Assembly (NCBI GenBank): GCA_937864225.1
Contig: CALMJK010000004.1
Coordinates: 201,949 to 265,948, forward strand
Reading direction: 5' to 3'
From: an uncultured bacterium
GTDB taxonomy: Bacteria; Krumholzibacteriota; Krumholzibacteriia; LZORAL124-64-63
Length of the DNA stretch: 64,000 nt
The translations under genes were made by a program, and so were the position numbers. Each line of letters opens with the position of its first letter. Positions within the stretch are counted from its first letter, which is position 1. Below the pieces are notes generated by a model, which had not been told where the DNA came from, ran no database searches, and was given only the letters and a program-made list of their open reading frames with translations. Below, piece after piece: positions 10,667 to 20,510 of the stretch.

Positions 10667-11356
10667 TCAGAAACCGAGGCCCAGGACGACGGTCGTGGTG
10701 AAGCCGTTCAGTTCGAAGCCGTTCAACGAGTAGTTGTCGCCGTTGAGGTCGATCTGCTGATCTCCGAAAGAAGGGTCGTCCCACACGTATCTCGACTCGA
10801 CTCCCATGAAGACGCTCGACGAGACATTGATGTTGAGACCAGCGCCGGCGTGGACGCCGAAGGTCGTGGTGCCGTCGAAGGTGTTGGCGTAGTCACTCAC
10901 GTTGAACTCCGAGAAGTACGCGCCCAGCCCGAACTCTCCGTAGGGACAGATCGGCCCGAGCGGCACGAAAACCTTGGCGGACACGATGACTGGAATGACG
11001 TGGAAGTCGAGGTCGCTCAGGGTTTCGAGTTCAGAAGTGAAGACCCCCTTGGACTTGAAGTAGCCGATACCCAATTCGAGGGCGAAGGAGGGCATGAAAT
11101 AGTGTCCGAACGCGATCTCGCCGGCGAAGCCGGTATCGGTATCCCCGGCGAACGTTGTCTCGACGTCGATGTTGTCGAGATCGAACTCCGCGCTGGACGA
11201 GTAGATGCCGCCCTTCAGCGCGAAGTAGCTGCCGCGCTGGCCCGCTCCCGACGCATCGGTCGTCAGGGCCGTGAGGCCGAGCATGAGTGTCGCGACCAGC
11301 GCCAAGCCGTGCCTCGCGGTTCCTCGTCCCCGGCTGTCATGAATATTCCCGTTCAT
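10667..11356 (-). CDS. OmpW-like outer membrane beta-barrel protein
   Basis: Signal peptide, ALELGIGYFKSKG, amphipathic strands, C-terminal F. Confidence 0.7.
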   Translation of the reverse strand: MNGNIHDSRGRGTARHGLALVATLMLGLTALTTDASGAGQRGSYFALKGGIYSSSAEFDLDNIDVETTFAGDTDTGFAGEIAFGHYFMPSFALELGIGYFKSKGVFTSELETLSDLDFHVIPVIVSAKVFVPLGPICPYGEFGLGAYFSEFNVSDYANTFDGTTTFGVHAGAGLNINVSSSVFMGVESRYVWDDPSFGDQQIDLNGDNYSLNGFELNGFTTTVVLGLGF

Positions 11357-11520
11357 GGGATGATCCCTCCATTTGTCGTTTCGCGCTGCGGGCGCGGCCA
11401 TGCCTGGTCACTGTCCGCCATGATTCCCGGGCTCATACTCGGGGCACTCAGGAACATAGGCTAGCTGGCATTATCGCCGGCCGCCATGCTCCTGGTGGAG
11501 ACGGCTGTCGGCAGCGGCAC

Positions 11521-12756
11521 CTACCCCTCTTCGCCCAAGCCGTTCTCGCGGAGTGCGGACTGCGTTTTGGCCTCGGGCGCGGCCAGGAGGTGCCGGGGCA
11601 GGAACGCCCAGCCGGCGATGAGCGTGGGGATCACCGCGCTGGCGATGACGACCGCCACGAGGAAGGAATACTGGCTCTGAGTCACGATTCCATGAGACAG
11701 ACCGTAGAGGGACGATATCGTGCCGAAGGTCAGGCCGGTGGACATCATGAGAGTGTAGTACCAGCGCTCGTCCCGCCGCCGGCGGAAGGCGCGGATAACG
11801 GGATAGAGCCCGAAGATCTTCGAGAGCACCTTGCCCCCCAAGAGCATCACGAAAACCAGCGGCGCGGACGCCAGGGACGGCATGGAAACGAAGGTTCCGG
11901 CGCGGATGAAGTAGAACGGCGTCAAAAATCCGACCGTCAGAGTCCGTAGCCGTCGGACCCAGAGAATGTCGCCGCTGGAGAATTCAGCGAGCACCATCCC
12001 GACCAGGTAGGCGGGCAGCACGGCCTCGCTGCCCGACCAGAACGCCAGAGCGCCCAGGCCGAACAGCACGAGGATCACCCACTTGGTCCGGATCGCCGCC
12101 GTGCGGTGGGCGTACGCGCGGGTCAGCCAGCGGCTGCTCAGCGGCAGGCCCGCCAGCACGAGGGTCGTGACGCCAATGAAGATGACCGTCTTGTAGGTGA
12201 AGGGCGCGAACAACAATCCCAGGGCAATGACCGTGCCCAGGTCGTTGATGAAACACGCGCCGAGGATGCCCTTGCCGAACTCGGTCTTGTTGAGCCCGGT
12301 CTCCAGCATGACCGCGTAGACGACCGCCATCGACGTCGTCGAGAGCGCCACGCCGCAGAGCAGACTGGCCTGGCTGTTCCAATGCAGGACGTAGCCAGCG
12401 ATTGCCGCACAGCCTAGGAAGGGGGCGAGGAAGCCGACCAGCCCGACGAAAGTCACCTCCTTGAGCTTCGTCCGCAGCGCCTCGGGCTCCAGTTCGGCGC
12501 CGGCCAAGAACGTGAGCAGGACGGCTCCCGCCGAGGCCAGAAAGCGCAGCCATTCTTGGTCCGCCCCCAGGTCCTCCATTCTGCCCAGGGCGGAGGCTCC
12601 CGCCGCCACGGCGACGCCGACGCAGATTTCGACCAGAGCAATGGAGACCCGCAGGTGATAGGCGAGCATGGCGGACACAACGGCCAGACCCAGCCAGATC
12701 GCGGCGATGCAGAAGATGTGTTCCACTTCAATCTCCCGTGACGGGACCGAGACCAT
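11521..12756 (-). CDS. Kef/CPA2-type cation:proton antiporter
   Basis: Multi-TM; GAELEPEALRTKLKEVTFVGLVGFLAPFLG; GVALSTTSMAVVYAVMLETGL typical of the Na+/H+ exchanger superfamily; start 12756 or 12768. Confidence 0.8.
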   Translation of the reverse strand: MVSVPSREIEVEHIFCIAAIWLGLAVVSAMLAYHLRVSIALVEICVGVAVAAGASALGRMEDLGADQEWLRFLASAGAVLLTFLAGAELEPEALRTKLKEVTFVGLVGFLAPFLGCAAIAGYVLHWNSQASLLCGVALSTTSMAVVYAVMLETGLNKTEFGKGILGACFINDLGTVIALGLLFAPFTYKTVIFIGVTTLVLAGLPLSSRWLTRAYAHRTAAIRTKWVILVLFGLGALAFWSGSEAVLPAYLVGMVLAEFSSGDILWVRRLRTLTVGFLTPFYFIRAGTFVSMPSLASAPLVFVMLLGGKVLSKIFGLYPVIRAFRRRRDERWYYTLMMSTGLTFGTISSLYGLSHGIVTQSQYSFLVAVVIASAVIPTLIAGWAFLPRHLLAAPEAKTQSALRENGLGEEG

Positions 12757-12778
12757 CCGCTCGGCCATGGCGCGGGCA

Positions 12779-12802
12779 AAGAAAAACCCGCCTGCGGCGG
12801 GC
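12779..12802 (-). terminator. Intrinsic terminator between riboswitch aptamer and antiporter start (expression platform)
   Basis: Minus strand GCCCGCCgcaGGCGGGTTTTTCTTT just upstream of the CDS start. Confidence 0.85.
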
Positions 12803-12847
12803 AACGGTCACTTCACGACGACCCCGCCGCCGCGGAAACCCGCGCGG

Positions 12848-12900
12848 CAGGAGTCATCAGCCCTGGTCTTGGGCGGTTGGCGGGGGACTCCATCCCCTGA
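12848..12900 (-). promoter_or_regulatory. Fluoride (crcB-type) riboswitch aptamer
   Basis: Minus-strand CAGGGGATGGAGTCCCCCGCCAACCGCCCAAGACCAGGGCTGATGACTCCTG: GGAGUC/GACUCC stem, GCCC/GGGC stem, GGGG/CCCC pseudoknot, UGAUG conserved segment. Confidence 0.9.
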
Positions 12901-13073
12901 GTTGCAGAGACTCTAACACCGCCCCGGGCAAAAGACAACTTCGCCCGACGCTCGCGCACGGTCGTGGCGCGGGACAGGAGCCTGCCTGAAACGCGCGGCC
13001 CGTGCTATAGTCGGCCTCGTCGCGATCCATCCGCCCGTGGCGGGGAGCCGGCGGACGAAAAGAGGTGCGCGCC

Positions 13074-13577
13074 ATGGATTTTTGCGAGTTGGTCAAGGCA
13101 CGGTACAGTTGCCGCGCGTACAAACCGGATCCGGTGGACGGGGAGCTCGTGCGGCGCTGCCTCGAGGCGGCGCGTCTGGCGCCGACGGCCAGCAACGCGC
13201 AGGCGTTCCGGCTGCATGTGATGCCGACGGCGGGGCGGACCGACGACCTGCTGCGGCTCTACCACCGCGCGTGGTTCGGGCAGGCGCCGCTGGTGATCGG
13301 AATCGTCGGGCTCACGTCGAGCAACTGGGTGCGGCACGACGGCCGCAACTATTACGGCGTGGACTGCGCGATCGTGATGGACCACCTCATCCTGCAGGCG
13401 GCGGACCTGGGGCTGGGCACGTGCTGGGTGGCGGCGTTCGACGCCGCCGTCGCGCGCCAGTTGCTGCGGCTCGCCCCGGACGAGGAGCCCGTCGCGTTCA
13501 CGCCTCTGGGGTGGCCCGGGGACGCGCCACGGCCCAAGCAGCGCAAGAGTCTCGACGAACTCGTGGTGCGCCCGTAG
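13074..13577 (+). CDS. Nitroreductase family protein
   Basis: RYSCRAYKPDPVDGELVRRCLEAARLAPTASNAQ; GLGTCWVAAF. Confidence 0.88.
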   Translation: MDFCELVKARYSCRAYKPDPVDGELVRRCLEAARLAPTASNAQAFRLHVMPTAGRTDDLLRLYHRAWFGQAPLVIGIVGLTSSNWVRHDGRNYYGVDCAIVMDHLILQAADLGLGTCWVAAFDAAVARQLLRLAPDEEPVAFTPLGWPGDAPRPKQRKSLDELVVRP

Positions 13578-13695
13578 GGCGTTGACGCCCCGGCGCCCAC
13601 GGCGGACAATGCCCGCGGGCCGCCGCGGCGGCTCGCCGCGCGCGGTCGTTCGGCTCCGAGAATTTCACAACCCCCTGGCGAGGAGGCATCGTCCC

Positions 13696-14316
13696 ATGTC
13701 GCAAACGCTGAGGCGAGCGGCGGCGGCCGCTCTCCTGCTGTCCGTGGCCGCGCTGCTGAGCGGGTGCGGCGGCGGCAAGGTGGTCACGCGCGTCGACACC
13801 GGCGAACAGATCGATCTGTCGGGCAACTGGAACGACTTGGACAGCCAGAAAGCGGCGGCCGACCTCGTGCAGCAGTCCACGAGCGGCACGCCGTGGATCG
13901 AGGATTGGCTCGCGAGCCAGGGACGCAAACCAACGATCATCGTGGGTGAGCTGCGCAACAAGTCGGCCGAGCACATCCCGGTCAAGACGCTCGTCGCCGA
14001 CCTGGAGAAGATGTTCATCAACTCCGGCAAGGTGAAGGTCGTGGCGTCGGCCGAGGAGCGCGAAGGCGTGCGCGAGGAACGCGCGGACCAGCAGGAGTAC
14101 GCGTCGGTCGAGACGATGAAGCGCTGGGGCCTGGAGCGCGGGGCGGATTTCATGCTGCTGGGCGAGGTCAACGCGCTCATCGATCGCGAGGAGGGCGACG
14201 AAGTCAAGTTCTACCAGGTCGACAGCTATTTCGTGAACCTCGAGGACAACACCAAGGTCTGGGTCGGCCAGACGAGGATCAAGAAATTCGTCGGCCGCGG
14301 GGCCTATCGGCCGTAG
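13696..14316 (+). CDS. LpoB-like penicillin-binding protein activator lipoprotein
   Basis: Lipobox LLSGC; RVDTGEQIDLSGNWNDLDSQKAADLV; ADFMLLGEVNALID. Confidence 0.82.
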   Translation: MSQTLRRAAAAALLLSVAALLSGCGGGKVVTRVDTGEQIDLSGNWNDLDSQKAAADLVQQSTSGTPWIEDWLASQGRKPTIIVGELRNKSAEHIPVKTLVADLEKMFINSGKVKVVASAEEREGVREERADQQEYASVETMKRWGLERGADFMLLGEVNALIDREEGDEVKFYQVDSYFVNLEDNTKVWVGQTRIKKFVGRGAYRP

Positions 14317-14323
14317 GGCGGAC

Positions 14324-15817
14324 ATGACGGCGCCTCTCGCTGGAGCGGGGCGGTCCCGATGGAACTTCCCCGCGACGCGTCGCGCGACGCTGGCCCTGGC
14401 CGGCTGGGTCGCGGCCGCCGCGCTGTCCGGCTGCGCCACCTACACCGCCCGCTACGCGACGCTGCGCGATGACCTGGCCAGCGGCGATTTCGACCGGGCG
14501 CTCGCCACGCTCGAAAAGAACGCGTCCGATCGCGACCGGCTGCTCAACCTGCTCGAACGCGGCGCCTTCCTGCACTATGCCGACCGCTGGTCGGAGAGCA
14601 ACGCGGCTTTCCAAGCGGCCGAGGAAGTGGCGGCCGACCTCTACACGAAGAGCATCTCGCAAGGGGCGCTCTCCCTGCTGACCAGCGACGAGTCGATCGA
14701 CTACCGCGGCGAAGCGTTCGAGCTGGCGATGGTCCCCTACTATCGCGCGCTCAATTACATCTATCTGGGCGAGCGCGCAGAGGCCGTGGTCGAGGCGCGC
14801 AAGGCCAGCCTGCTGCTGCGGCAGCACGCGGAGCACGACCTCGGCGCCCTGGGCGCTCTCGACCCGGAGCGCGACACCTCGCCCGACGAGATCCTCAAGA
14901 ACGACGCCTTCCTGCACTACTTCGCCGCGCTCGTGTACGAATGGGGCGGTGACGTCAACGACGCCTTCATCGCTTTCCGCCACGCGGCCGACGCCTATCA
15001 CGACGCCGCGGGCGCGCTGGCGTTGAGCACGCCGCCCTGGCTGTCCGACGACCTGCGCCGCACCGGCGCGGCGCTCGGGTTCGCGGACGAACTGGCGCGC
15101 CTGCCCGCGGCCTTCCCGGCGGTCTTCGCGACGGACGCCGACTCGGTCGCCGGAGGCGCCTTTGCCGCCCCGGGCGCGGGACGCGGCGAGGTCGTGCTGC
15201 TCTTGGAGCTGGGCTTCGTGCCGCAAAAGCATCAGAACGAGCTGAACGTGCCGGTCCTCAAGACCGACCGGCGCGACGACCGGATCGTCTGGGCGCGCGA
15301 TCTGCGCGGCCGCCTGCGGCCAGGCTGGAGCGCCGGCGAGCAGAAGATCGAGTACTGGCTGCGGGTGGCGGTGCCCGAGCTCGTCAGCAGCCGTCCCTCG
15401 CTGAGGGGCGCGCGCGTGACCGCGGTGGACGCTGGCGTGCACGCCAACGCCTTGCCGATCGAGGACCTCGAGGGGCGCGCGCTGGCGGCGTTCAAGGCCC
15501 GGGAGGGCACGATCTGGCTCAAGACCATCGCGCGGGGCCTGGCCAAATACGGCGTCAAACAAGCGGCCGACCAGAAGGGATGGCTCGCGGGCGCGATGGC
15601 CAACGTCCTGGGCGCGGCGACCGAGAAGGCCGACACGCGCGCGTGGCTCACGCTGCCCAACCGGATCTGCATGGCGCGGCTGCGGCTGCCGCCCGGCCGG
15701 CACGACCTGAGAGTGGCGTTGCTGGATGACCGGGGGTTGGTCCTTCGCGAGGAGACGATCGCGGGCGTGGCGGTCAAGAGCGGCGACCGCGTCTTCCTCA
15801 GTAGGCGGGTGTTCTGA
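14324..15817 (+). CDS. Hypothetical lipoprotein (COG3014-like)
   Basis: Lipobox LSGCATY; adjacent to lpoB-like gene. Confidence 0.6.
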   Translation: MTAPLAGAGRSRWNFPATRRATLALAGWVAAAALSGCATYTARYATLRDDLASGDFDRALATLEKNASDRDRLLNLLERGAFLHYADRWSESNAAFQAAEEVAADLYTKSISQGALSLLTSDESIDYRGEAFELAMVPYYRALNYIYLGERAEAVVEARKASLLLRQHAEHDLGALGALDPERDTSPDEILKNDAFLHYFAALVYEWGGDVNDAFIAFRHAADAYHDAAGALALSTPPWLSDDLRRTGAALGFADELARLPAAFPAVFATDADSVAGGAFAAPGAGRGEVVLLLELGFVPQKHQNELNVPVLKTDRRDDRIVWARDLRGRLRPGWSAGEQKIEYWLRVAVPELVSSRPSLRGARVTAVDAGVHANALPIEDLEGRALAAFKAREGTIWLKTIARGLAKYGVKQAADQKGWLAGAMANVLGAATEKADTRAWLTLPNRICMARLRLPPGRHDLRVALLDDRGLVLREETIAGVAVKSGDRVFLSRRVF

Positions 15818-15820
15818 GCC

Positions 15821-17170
15821 TCAGGGCAGGCGCAGCGCCGCAGCGCCGCGCGCATCGCCCGAGGCCGAGCGCCGCGCGTCGAACAACGCCGCGGCAAGGG
15901 CGCGCCTTTGCGACCGGCTGGGCGCGAAGCTGCCGGCCCAGCCGTCGAGCTCCGTCTCGTCCGGCCTCCTCGCCAGCACGTCGCGGTAGAGAGCGCGCAA
16001 GAATGCGCGGTCGTCGCCGCCCGCCTGGCGATAATAGGCGTCCGCGCCCCAGGCCTCGATGCGGCCGCGCCACGGCTCATCCGGTGTGACGAAACGCTCG
16101 GTGGGCGGCGCGGCCAGCTCAGGGGCGCGCACCCTGAGCTCCTGGCTGGTCAAAAATTGCCAGGCGATGCGTTCGCGCAGCCGCGTCGCCACGGCGCGCG
16201 ACCAGGCGGCGACCTCGGCGTCGGTGGGCGTGCGACCGGTCGTCGCGCCAAAGAAGCCCCGCACGAGAGACGGGATGTTCGTGGTGTCCGCGGCGGCGCC
16301 GGGCGCGGCCAGCATGGCGGCCAGACGGTGGCGCGCGCAGCGCGGCCCGACGCGGCCATGCTCGAGGGTCTCGACGGGGCCCAACTGCATGAGGGCCGTC
16401 GCGGCCAGGCCCATCGCGAGCGCCACCGCCGGCAGCGAAGGTCGTCGCGCCCAGACGCGGGCCCAGGCGACCATCGCGACGAGGCAGGCGAGCATGAGCG
16501 GTCCGTTCGGCCAGTGCGCCAGCGCGCAGAGGCAGGCCACGCCGGCCACCGCACCGGCTCCGCGGGCCCCGTTTCGCCGGAGCAGCGGCCAGGGCAGCGC
16601 CAGCAGCACGAGCATCTGCAGCGCGGCCCACAGCGGGTAGCCCGCGAGCGACCACGCGACGGCGCCAGGCGCGGGCCGGCGCCCCTGGCTCGCGCCCCAC
16701 GCGATCGCGCCCACGATCATGAGGGCCGTGGGGACTGCGAGCGCCCGCAGCGCAGGTCTCAGCCGCGCGCGGGCGCAGCCGAGCGTGTCGCCGCGGGCCC
16801 TGGCGCGCAGGACGAGCGCTACGACCAGCGCCGCCAGCGCCGCCAGCAGGGCGGCATCGGCGCGCGAGGGACGATCCGCGCCCGACCAGCTCCACAACCC
16901 GGCCAACAAAAGCGGCCAGGCCAGGAGCGCCGCTCCCGCCCGCTGTGGCTGCGCCGGGCCGCGGCGCCGGTGGCGCAGGAAGAGGGCGCCCGCCGTCAAC
17001 GCGAGGACGGCCGGCGCGGTCGCCCAGAAGGCCGGCGGCACGCCGCCCGCCGGTGCGATGGGGAGCGCGTGGAGCCGGGCCTGGGGGGGCAGGTTCAGCG
17101 CCGCGGCGGCCAAGATGGCCGCGAGGTTCAACATGAGAAAGGCGGCGAGCACGTCAAAACACCCCGACAT
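15821..17170 (-). CDS. Membrane protein with C-terminal DUF4214-like domain
   Basis: N-terminal TM segments; FLRALYRDVLARRPDETELDGWAGSF. Confidence 0.55.
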   Translation of the reverse strand: MSGCFDVLAAFLMLNLAAILAAAALNLPPQARLHALPIAPAGGVPPAFWATAPAVLALTAGALFLRHRRRGPAQPQRAGAALLAWPLLLAGLWSWSGADRPSRADAALLAALAALVVALVLRARARGDTLGCARARLRPALRALAVPTALMIVGAIAWGASQGRRPAPGAVAWSLAGYPLWAALQMLVLLALPWPLLRRNGARGAGAVAGVACLCALAHWPNGPLMLACLVAMVAWARVWARRPSLPAVALAMGLAATALMQLGPVETLEHGRVGPRCARHRLAAMLAAPGAAADTTNIPSLVRGFFGATTGRTPTDAEVAAWSRAVATRLRERIAWQFLTSQELRVRAPELAAPPTERFVTPDEPWRGRIEAWGADAYYRQAGGDDRAFLRALYRDVLARRPDETELDGWAGSFAPSRSQRRALAAALFDARRSASGDARGAAALRLP

Positions 17171-17198
17171 GCGCGACTGTACGATCGATTGATTTATT

Positions 17199-17218
17199 AT
17201 GTGCAGCCGGCTGCACAT
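17199..17218. promoter_or_regulatory. 20-bp perfect palindrome, possible operator
   Basis: ATGTGCAGCC|GGCTGCACAT, 28 bp upstream of the likely start of the minus-strand gene. Confidence 0.5.
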
Positions 17219-17257
17219 GAAAAGTCAAGCAATGGGGCGACTAGGCCTCAGAGCGGG

Positions 17258-18694
17258 CTATCCCACGTACCGCCGCGGCAGGAACTCTCCCTGTTCCGGT
17301 TCGGTCCAGCGCACGCCGGGGCGCACGACGGCCACGCCGCGGCGCAGGACCTGGCGCACGGCGCCGCGCCAGTCCGTGCCGCTCCAGAGGCGGGCGAGCG
17401 GATCTCCCGGTCCGATCGGCAGGCGCGTGCCCTCGGCCGCGGGATCGAACAGGACGAGATCGGCGTCGCGGCCGGCCTCGACGCGCCCCTTGCGATGGCC
17501 GAGGCCCGCCAACTCGGCCGGGCGCTCGCAGCAGACGCGCACCCAGTGGGCCGGCGACAGGCCGCCCTTCTTCACGCCGAGCGTGTAGGCCACGATCAGT
17601 CGCTCCCCGACGCCGCCGGTGCCGTTGGGCACCATGGGGAACCCGTGCAGGCCCTCGTGGCGCTTGACGGCCAGCGGGAACTCGCAGTGGTCGCTCGCGA
17701 GCTGGTCGAGCGTCCCGTCGGCGAGCCCGGCCATCAGTGCGACTCCGTCGGCGGGAGAGCGCAGCGGCGGCGAGCAGATCGCGCGCAGGGCGTCGTCGCG
17801 CCCGCTGCGGTAGAGGGTGGCGGAGCGGAACACGTGGTGCAGGCACGTTTCCGCCGCGACAAGGCCCGCCGGCGCGTCCCTGCCTTGCCTGAACATCCGG
17901 ACGCGGTCCACGCTCTGGGCGACCGACAAGTGCACCAGCGTCATCGGGCAACGGGTGCGCGCCGCGATCTCGAGCACGGTCTCGACGGCGCGCACCTCGG
18001 TGGTCGGAGGACGCGACGCGGGGAACCATTCGGGGCCGGTGCGTCCGGTATGGATGTGCTGCGCCTCCGCTTGCGCGATCGCCTCGCCGTCCTCGGCGTG
18101 CACGAGCAGCCGGCCGCCGGCGTCGCGCACCGCGGCGGCCAGCGTCGCCAGCTCCGTGGGCGCGAGCATGAGACGGCCCTTGTAGGCCAGGAACGCCTTG
18201 AACGTGGCACAACCGTCCGCGACGAGACCCGGCAGCTCCGCCAGCCGCTCGGGGCGAGCGTCGGGCACGGTCACGTGGAGGCCGTAGTCGCAGAGGCAGT
18301 CGGCCTGCGCGGCGCGGCGCCAGCGCTCGACCGCCGCGCGCAGGCTCTCGCCCCGTTCGGGATTGGCGAAGTCGACGACGGTCGTCGTGCCGCCGAGCAG
18401 GGCGCAGGTCGAGCTCTCGCGCCAGCCCAGGCTTCGCACGCCGGGCCGCACCGGCATGCCGAAGTGTACGTGCGCGTCGACCCCGCCGGGCAGGATCCAA
18501 AGGCCCGTGGCGTCGATCGTCTCGGCCCCCTGGAAGTCGTCGAGCTCCGGCGACGAGGCGCCGGCGCCCGGCCCGTCCCGACGCAGCACCGCCGTGATCG
18601 TTGCGTCGCGCACGAACACGTCGGCGGCCAGGAGCCCTTCTCCCGTGACCACGGTGCCTTGGCGGATCCAGAGGCGGTTGACGGCCATGGGCAC
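17258..18694 (-). CDS. Dihydropyrimidinase/hydantoinase-family amidohydrolase
   Basis: GVDAHVHFGMP, FKAFLAYKGRLM (carbamylated Lys motif), VHAEDGE, DHCEF. Confidence 0.85.
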   Translation of the reverse strand: MPMAVNRLWIRQGTVVTGEGLLAADVFVRDATITAVLRRDGPGAGASSPELDDFQGAETIDATGLWILPGGVDAHVHFGMPVRPGVRSLGWRESSTCALLGGTTTVVDFANPERGESLRAAVERWRRAAQADCLCDYGLHVTVPDARPERLAELPGLVADGCATFKAFLAYKGRLMLAPTELATLAAAVRDAGGRLLVHAEDGEAIAQAEAQHIHTGRTGPEWFPASRPPTTEVRAVETVLEIAARTRCPMTLVHLSVAQSVDRVRMFRQGRDAPAGLVAAETCLHHVFRSATLYRSGRDDALRAICSPPLRSPADGVALMAGLADGTLDQLASDHCEFPLAVKRHEGLHGFPMVPNGTGGVGERLIVAYTLGVKKGGLSPAHWVRVCCERPAELAGLGHRKGRVEAGRDADLVLFDPAAEGTRLPIGPGDPLARLWSGTDWRGAVRQVLRRGVAVVRPGVRWTEPEQGEFLPRRYVG

Positions 18695-18841
18695 ACCCTA
18701 CGGCAGCGCGGCCGCTCTTGACAAGCGGGGACGGCCACGGGGACTGTGTCGCCGCTGGCGGAATTCCGTCGTCGCCGACCGCCCTTTGCTACTATAAAGT
18801 GGCCGCAGGCCGCATCCCCACCCGGGGGGCGAGGAGAGGCG

Positions 18842-20449
18842 ATGAAGCGCATTCCCACGAAAGTCAGCGTCCAGGACGAGGCGTTTCGGCGCAACGCGGC
18901 GGAAAACCGCCGGCGGGCGACCGAGCTGGCCGCCCTGCTGGCGCAGATCAGCGCCGGGGGCCCGGAAAAGGCCCGCCAAAGGCACGGGGCGCTGGGCAAG
19001 CTGCTGCCCCGCGACCGGATCGACGCGCTGCTCGACCCGGGCACGCCGTTCCTGGAGCTGTCGCCTTTGGCGGCGCACGAGGTCTACGACGAGGCGGTGC
19101 CGGCGGCGGGCCTGATCACGGGCATCGGCCGCGTGCACGGGCGGCCGGTCATGGTGATCGCCAACGACGCGACCGTGAAAGGGGGCACCTACTATCCCGT
19201 CACGGTCAAGAAACACCTGCGGGCGCAGGAGATCGCGGGCGAGAACCGCCTGCCCTGCATCTATCTGGTCGACTCGGGCGGGGCCTTCTTGCCCCTGCAG
19301 GCCGAGGTCTTCCCGGACCGCGAGCACTTCGGGCGCATCTTCTACAACCAAGCCCGGCTCTCGGCCGCGGGCATCGCGCAGATCGCCGCCGTGCTCGGCT
19401 CCTGCACGGCCGGCGGGGCGTACGTGCCCGCGATGAGCGACGAAGTCGTGATGGTCAAGGATCAGTCCACCATCTTCCTGGGCGGCCCGCCCCTGGTGAA
19501 GGCGGCCACGGGCGAGGAAGTGACGGCCGAGGAGTTGGGCGGCGCCGACGTGCACACCCGCATCTCGGGCGTCGCGGACCACTTCGCCAGCGACGACGCG
19601 CACGCGCTGCGCCTGGTGCGCGACATCGTCGAGAACCTGGAGCCGGTCGAGATCGCGGCCGTGCCGACGGCGGCGCCCGAGGAGCCGCACTACGACCCGG
19701 AGGAGCTGTACGGGATCGTCTCGTTCGACCCCAAGTACCCGTTCGACATCCGCGAGGTGATCGCGCGCCTCGTGGACGGGAGCCGTCTGCACGAGTTCAA
19801 GGTGCGCTACGGCGCGACGCTCGTCTGCGGGTTCGCGCGCATCCACGGCTACACCGTGGGGATCCTGGCCAACAACGGCATCCTGTTCAGCGAGTCGGCG
19901 CTCAAGGGCACGCACTTCATCGAGCTGTGCAATGCGCGGCGCATTCCGCTCCTGTTCCTGCAGAACATCACCGGCTTCATGGTCGGCAAGAAGTACGAGC
20001 ACGGCGGCATCGCCAAGGACGGCGCCAAGCTCGTCAACGCCGTCTCCAACAGCACGGTGCCCAAGTTCACGGTGATCGTGGGGGGCAGTTACGGCGCCGG
20101 CAACTACGGCATGTGCGGGCGGGCCTTCCAGCCGCGGCTGCTGTTCATGTGGCCGCAGGCCAAGATCTCGGTCATGGGCGGCGAGCAGGCGGCCAACGTG
20201 CTGCTGACCGTGAAGAAGGAGCAGGTCGCGCGATCGGGCGGCGCCCTGGCGCCCGAAGAAGAGCGCGCCATCCTCGATCCGATCCTGAGCAAGTACGAAC
20301 GGGAAGGGCACGCCTATTACTCGAGCGCCAGGCTGTGGGACGACGGCGTGCTCGACCCGTTGCAGACGCGCGACGTTCTCGGCTTGGGCATCGGCGCGGC
20401 GCTGCATGCGCCGATCCCGCCCGTGAAATACGGCGTGTACCGGATGTAA
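18842..20449 (+). CDS. mccB: Acyl-CoA carboxylase carboxyltransferase (methylcrotonoyl-CoA carboxylase beta)
   Basis: [77 protein letters not shown]. Confidence 0.9.
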   Translation: MKRIPTKVSVQDEAFRRNAAENRRRATELAALLAQISAGGPEKARQRHGALGKLLPRDRIDALLDPGTPFLELSPLAAHEVYDEAVPAAGLITGIGRVHGRPVMVIANDATVKGGTYYPVTVKKHLRAQEIAGENRLPCIYLVDSGGAFLPLQAEVFPDREHFGRIFYNQARLSAAGIAQIAAVLGSCTAGGAYVPAMSDEVVMVKDQSTIFLGGPPLVKAATGEEVTAEELGGADVHTRISGVADHFASDDAHALRLVRDIVENLEPVEIAAVPTAAPEEPHYDPEELYGIVSFDPKYPFDIREVIARLVDGSRLHEFKVRYGATLVCGFARIHGYTVGILANNGILFSESALKGTHFIELCNARRIPLLFLQNITGFMVGKKYEHGGIAKDGAKLVNAVSNSTVPKFTVIVGGSYGAGNYGMCGRAFQPRLLFMWPQAKISVMGGEQAANVLLTVKKEQVARSGGALAPEEERAILDPILSKYEREGHAYYSSARLWDDGVLDPLQTRDVLGLGIGAALHAPIPPVKYGVYRM

Positions 20450-20510
20450 CCGCCGCCCGTGGCGGCAGGGGCGTCCGGCTGCGGCCGGACGCGACGGAGG
20501 TCGGCGCCCC

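Noticed and set aside
15908-18721. 937-aa plus-strand ORF
   Set aside because: Antisense to two supported minus-strand genes; composition artefact.
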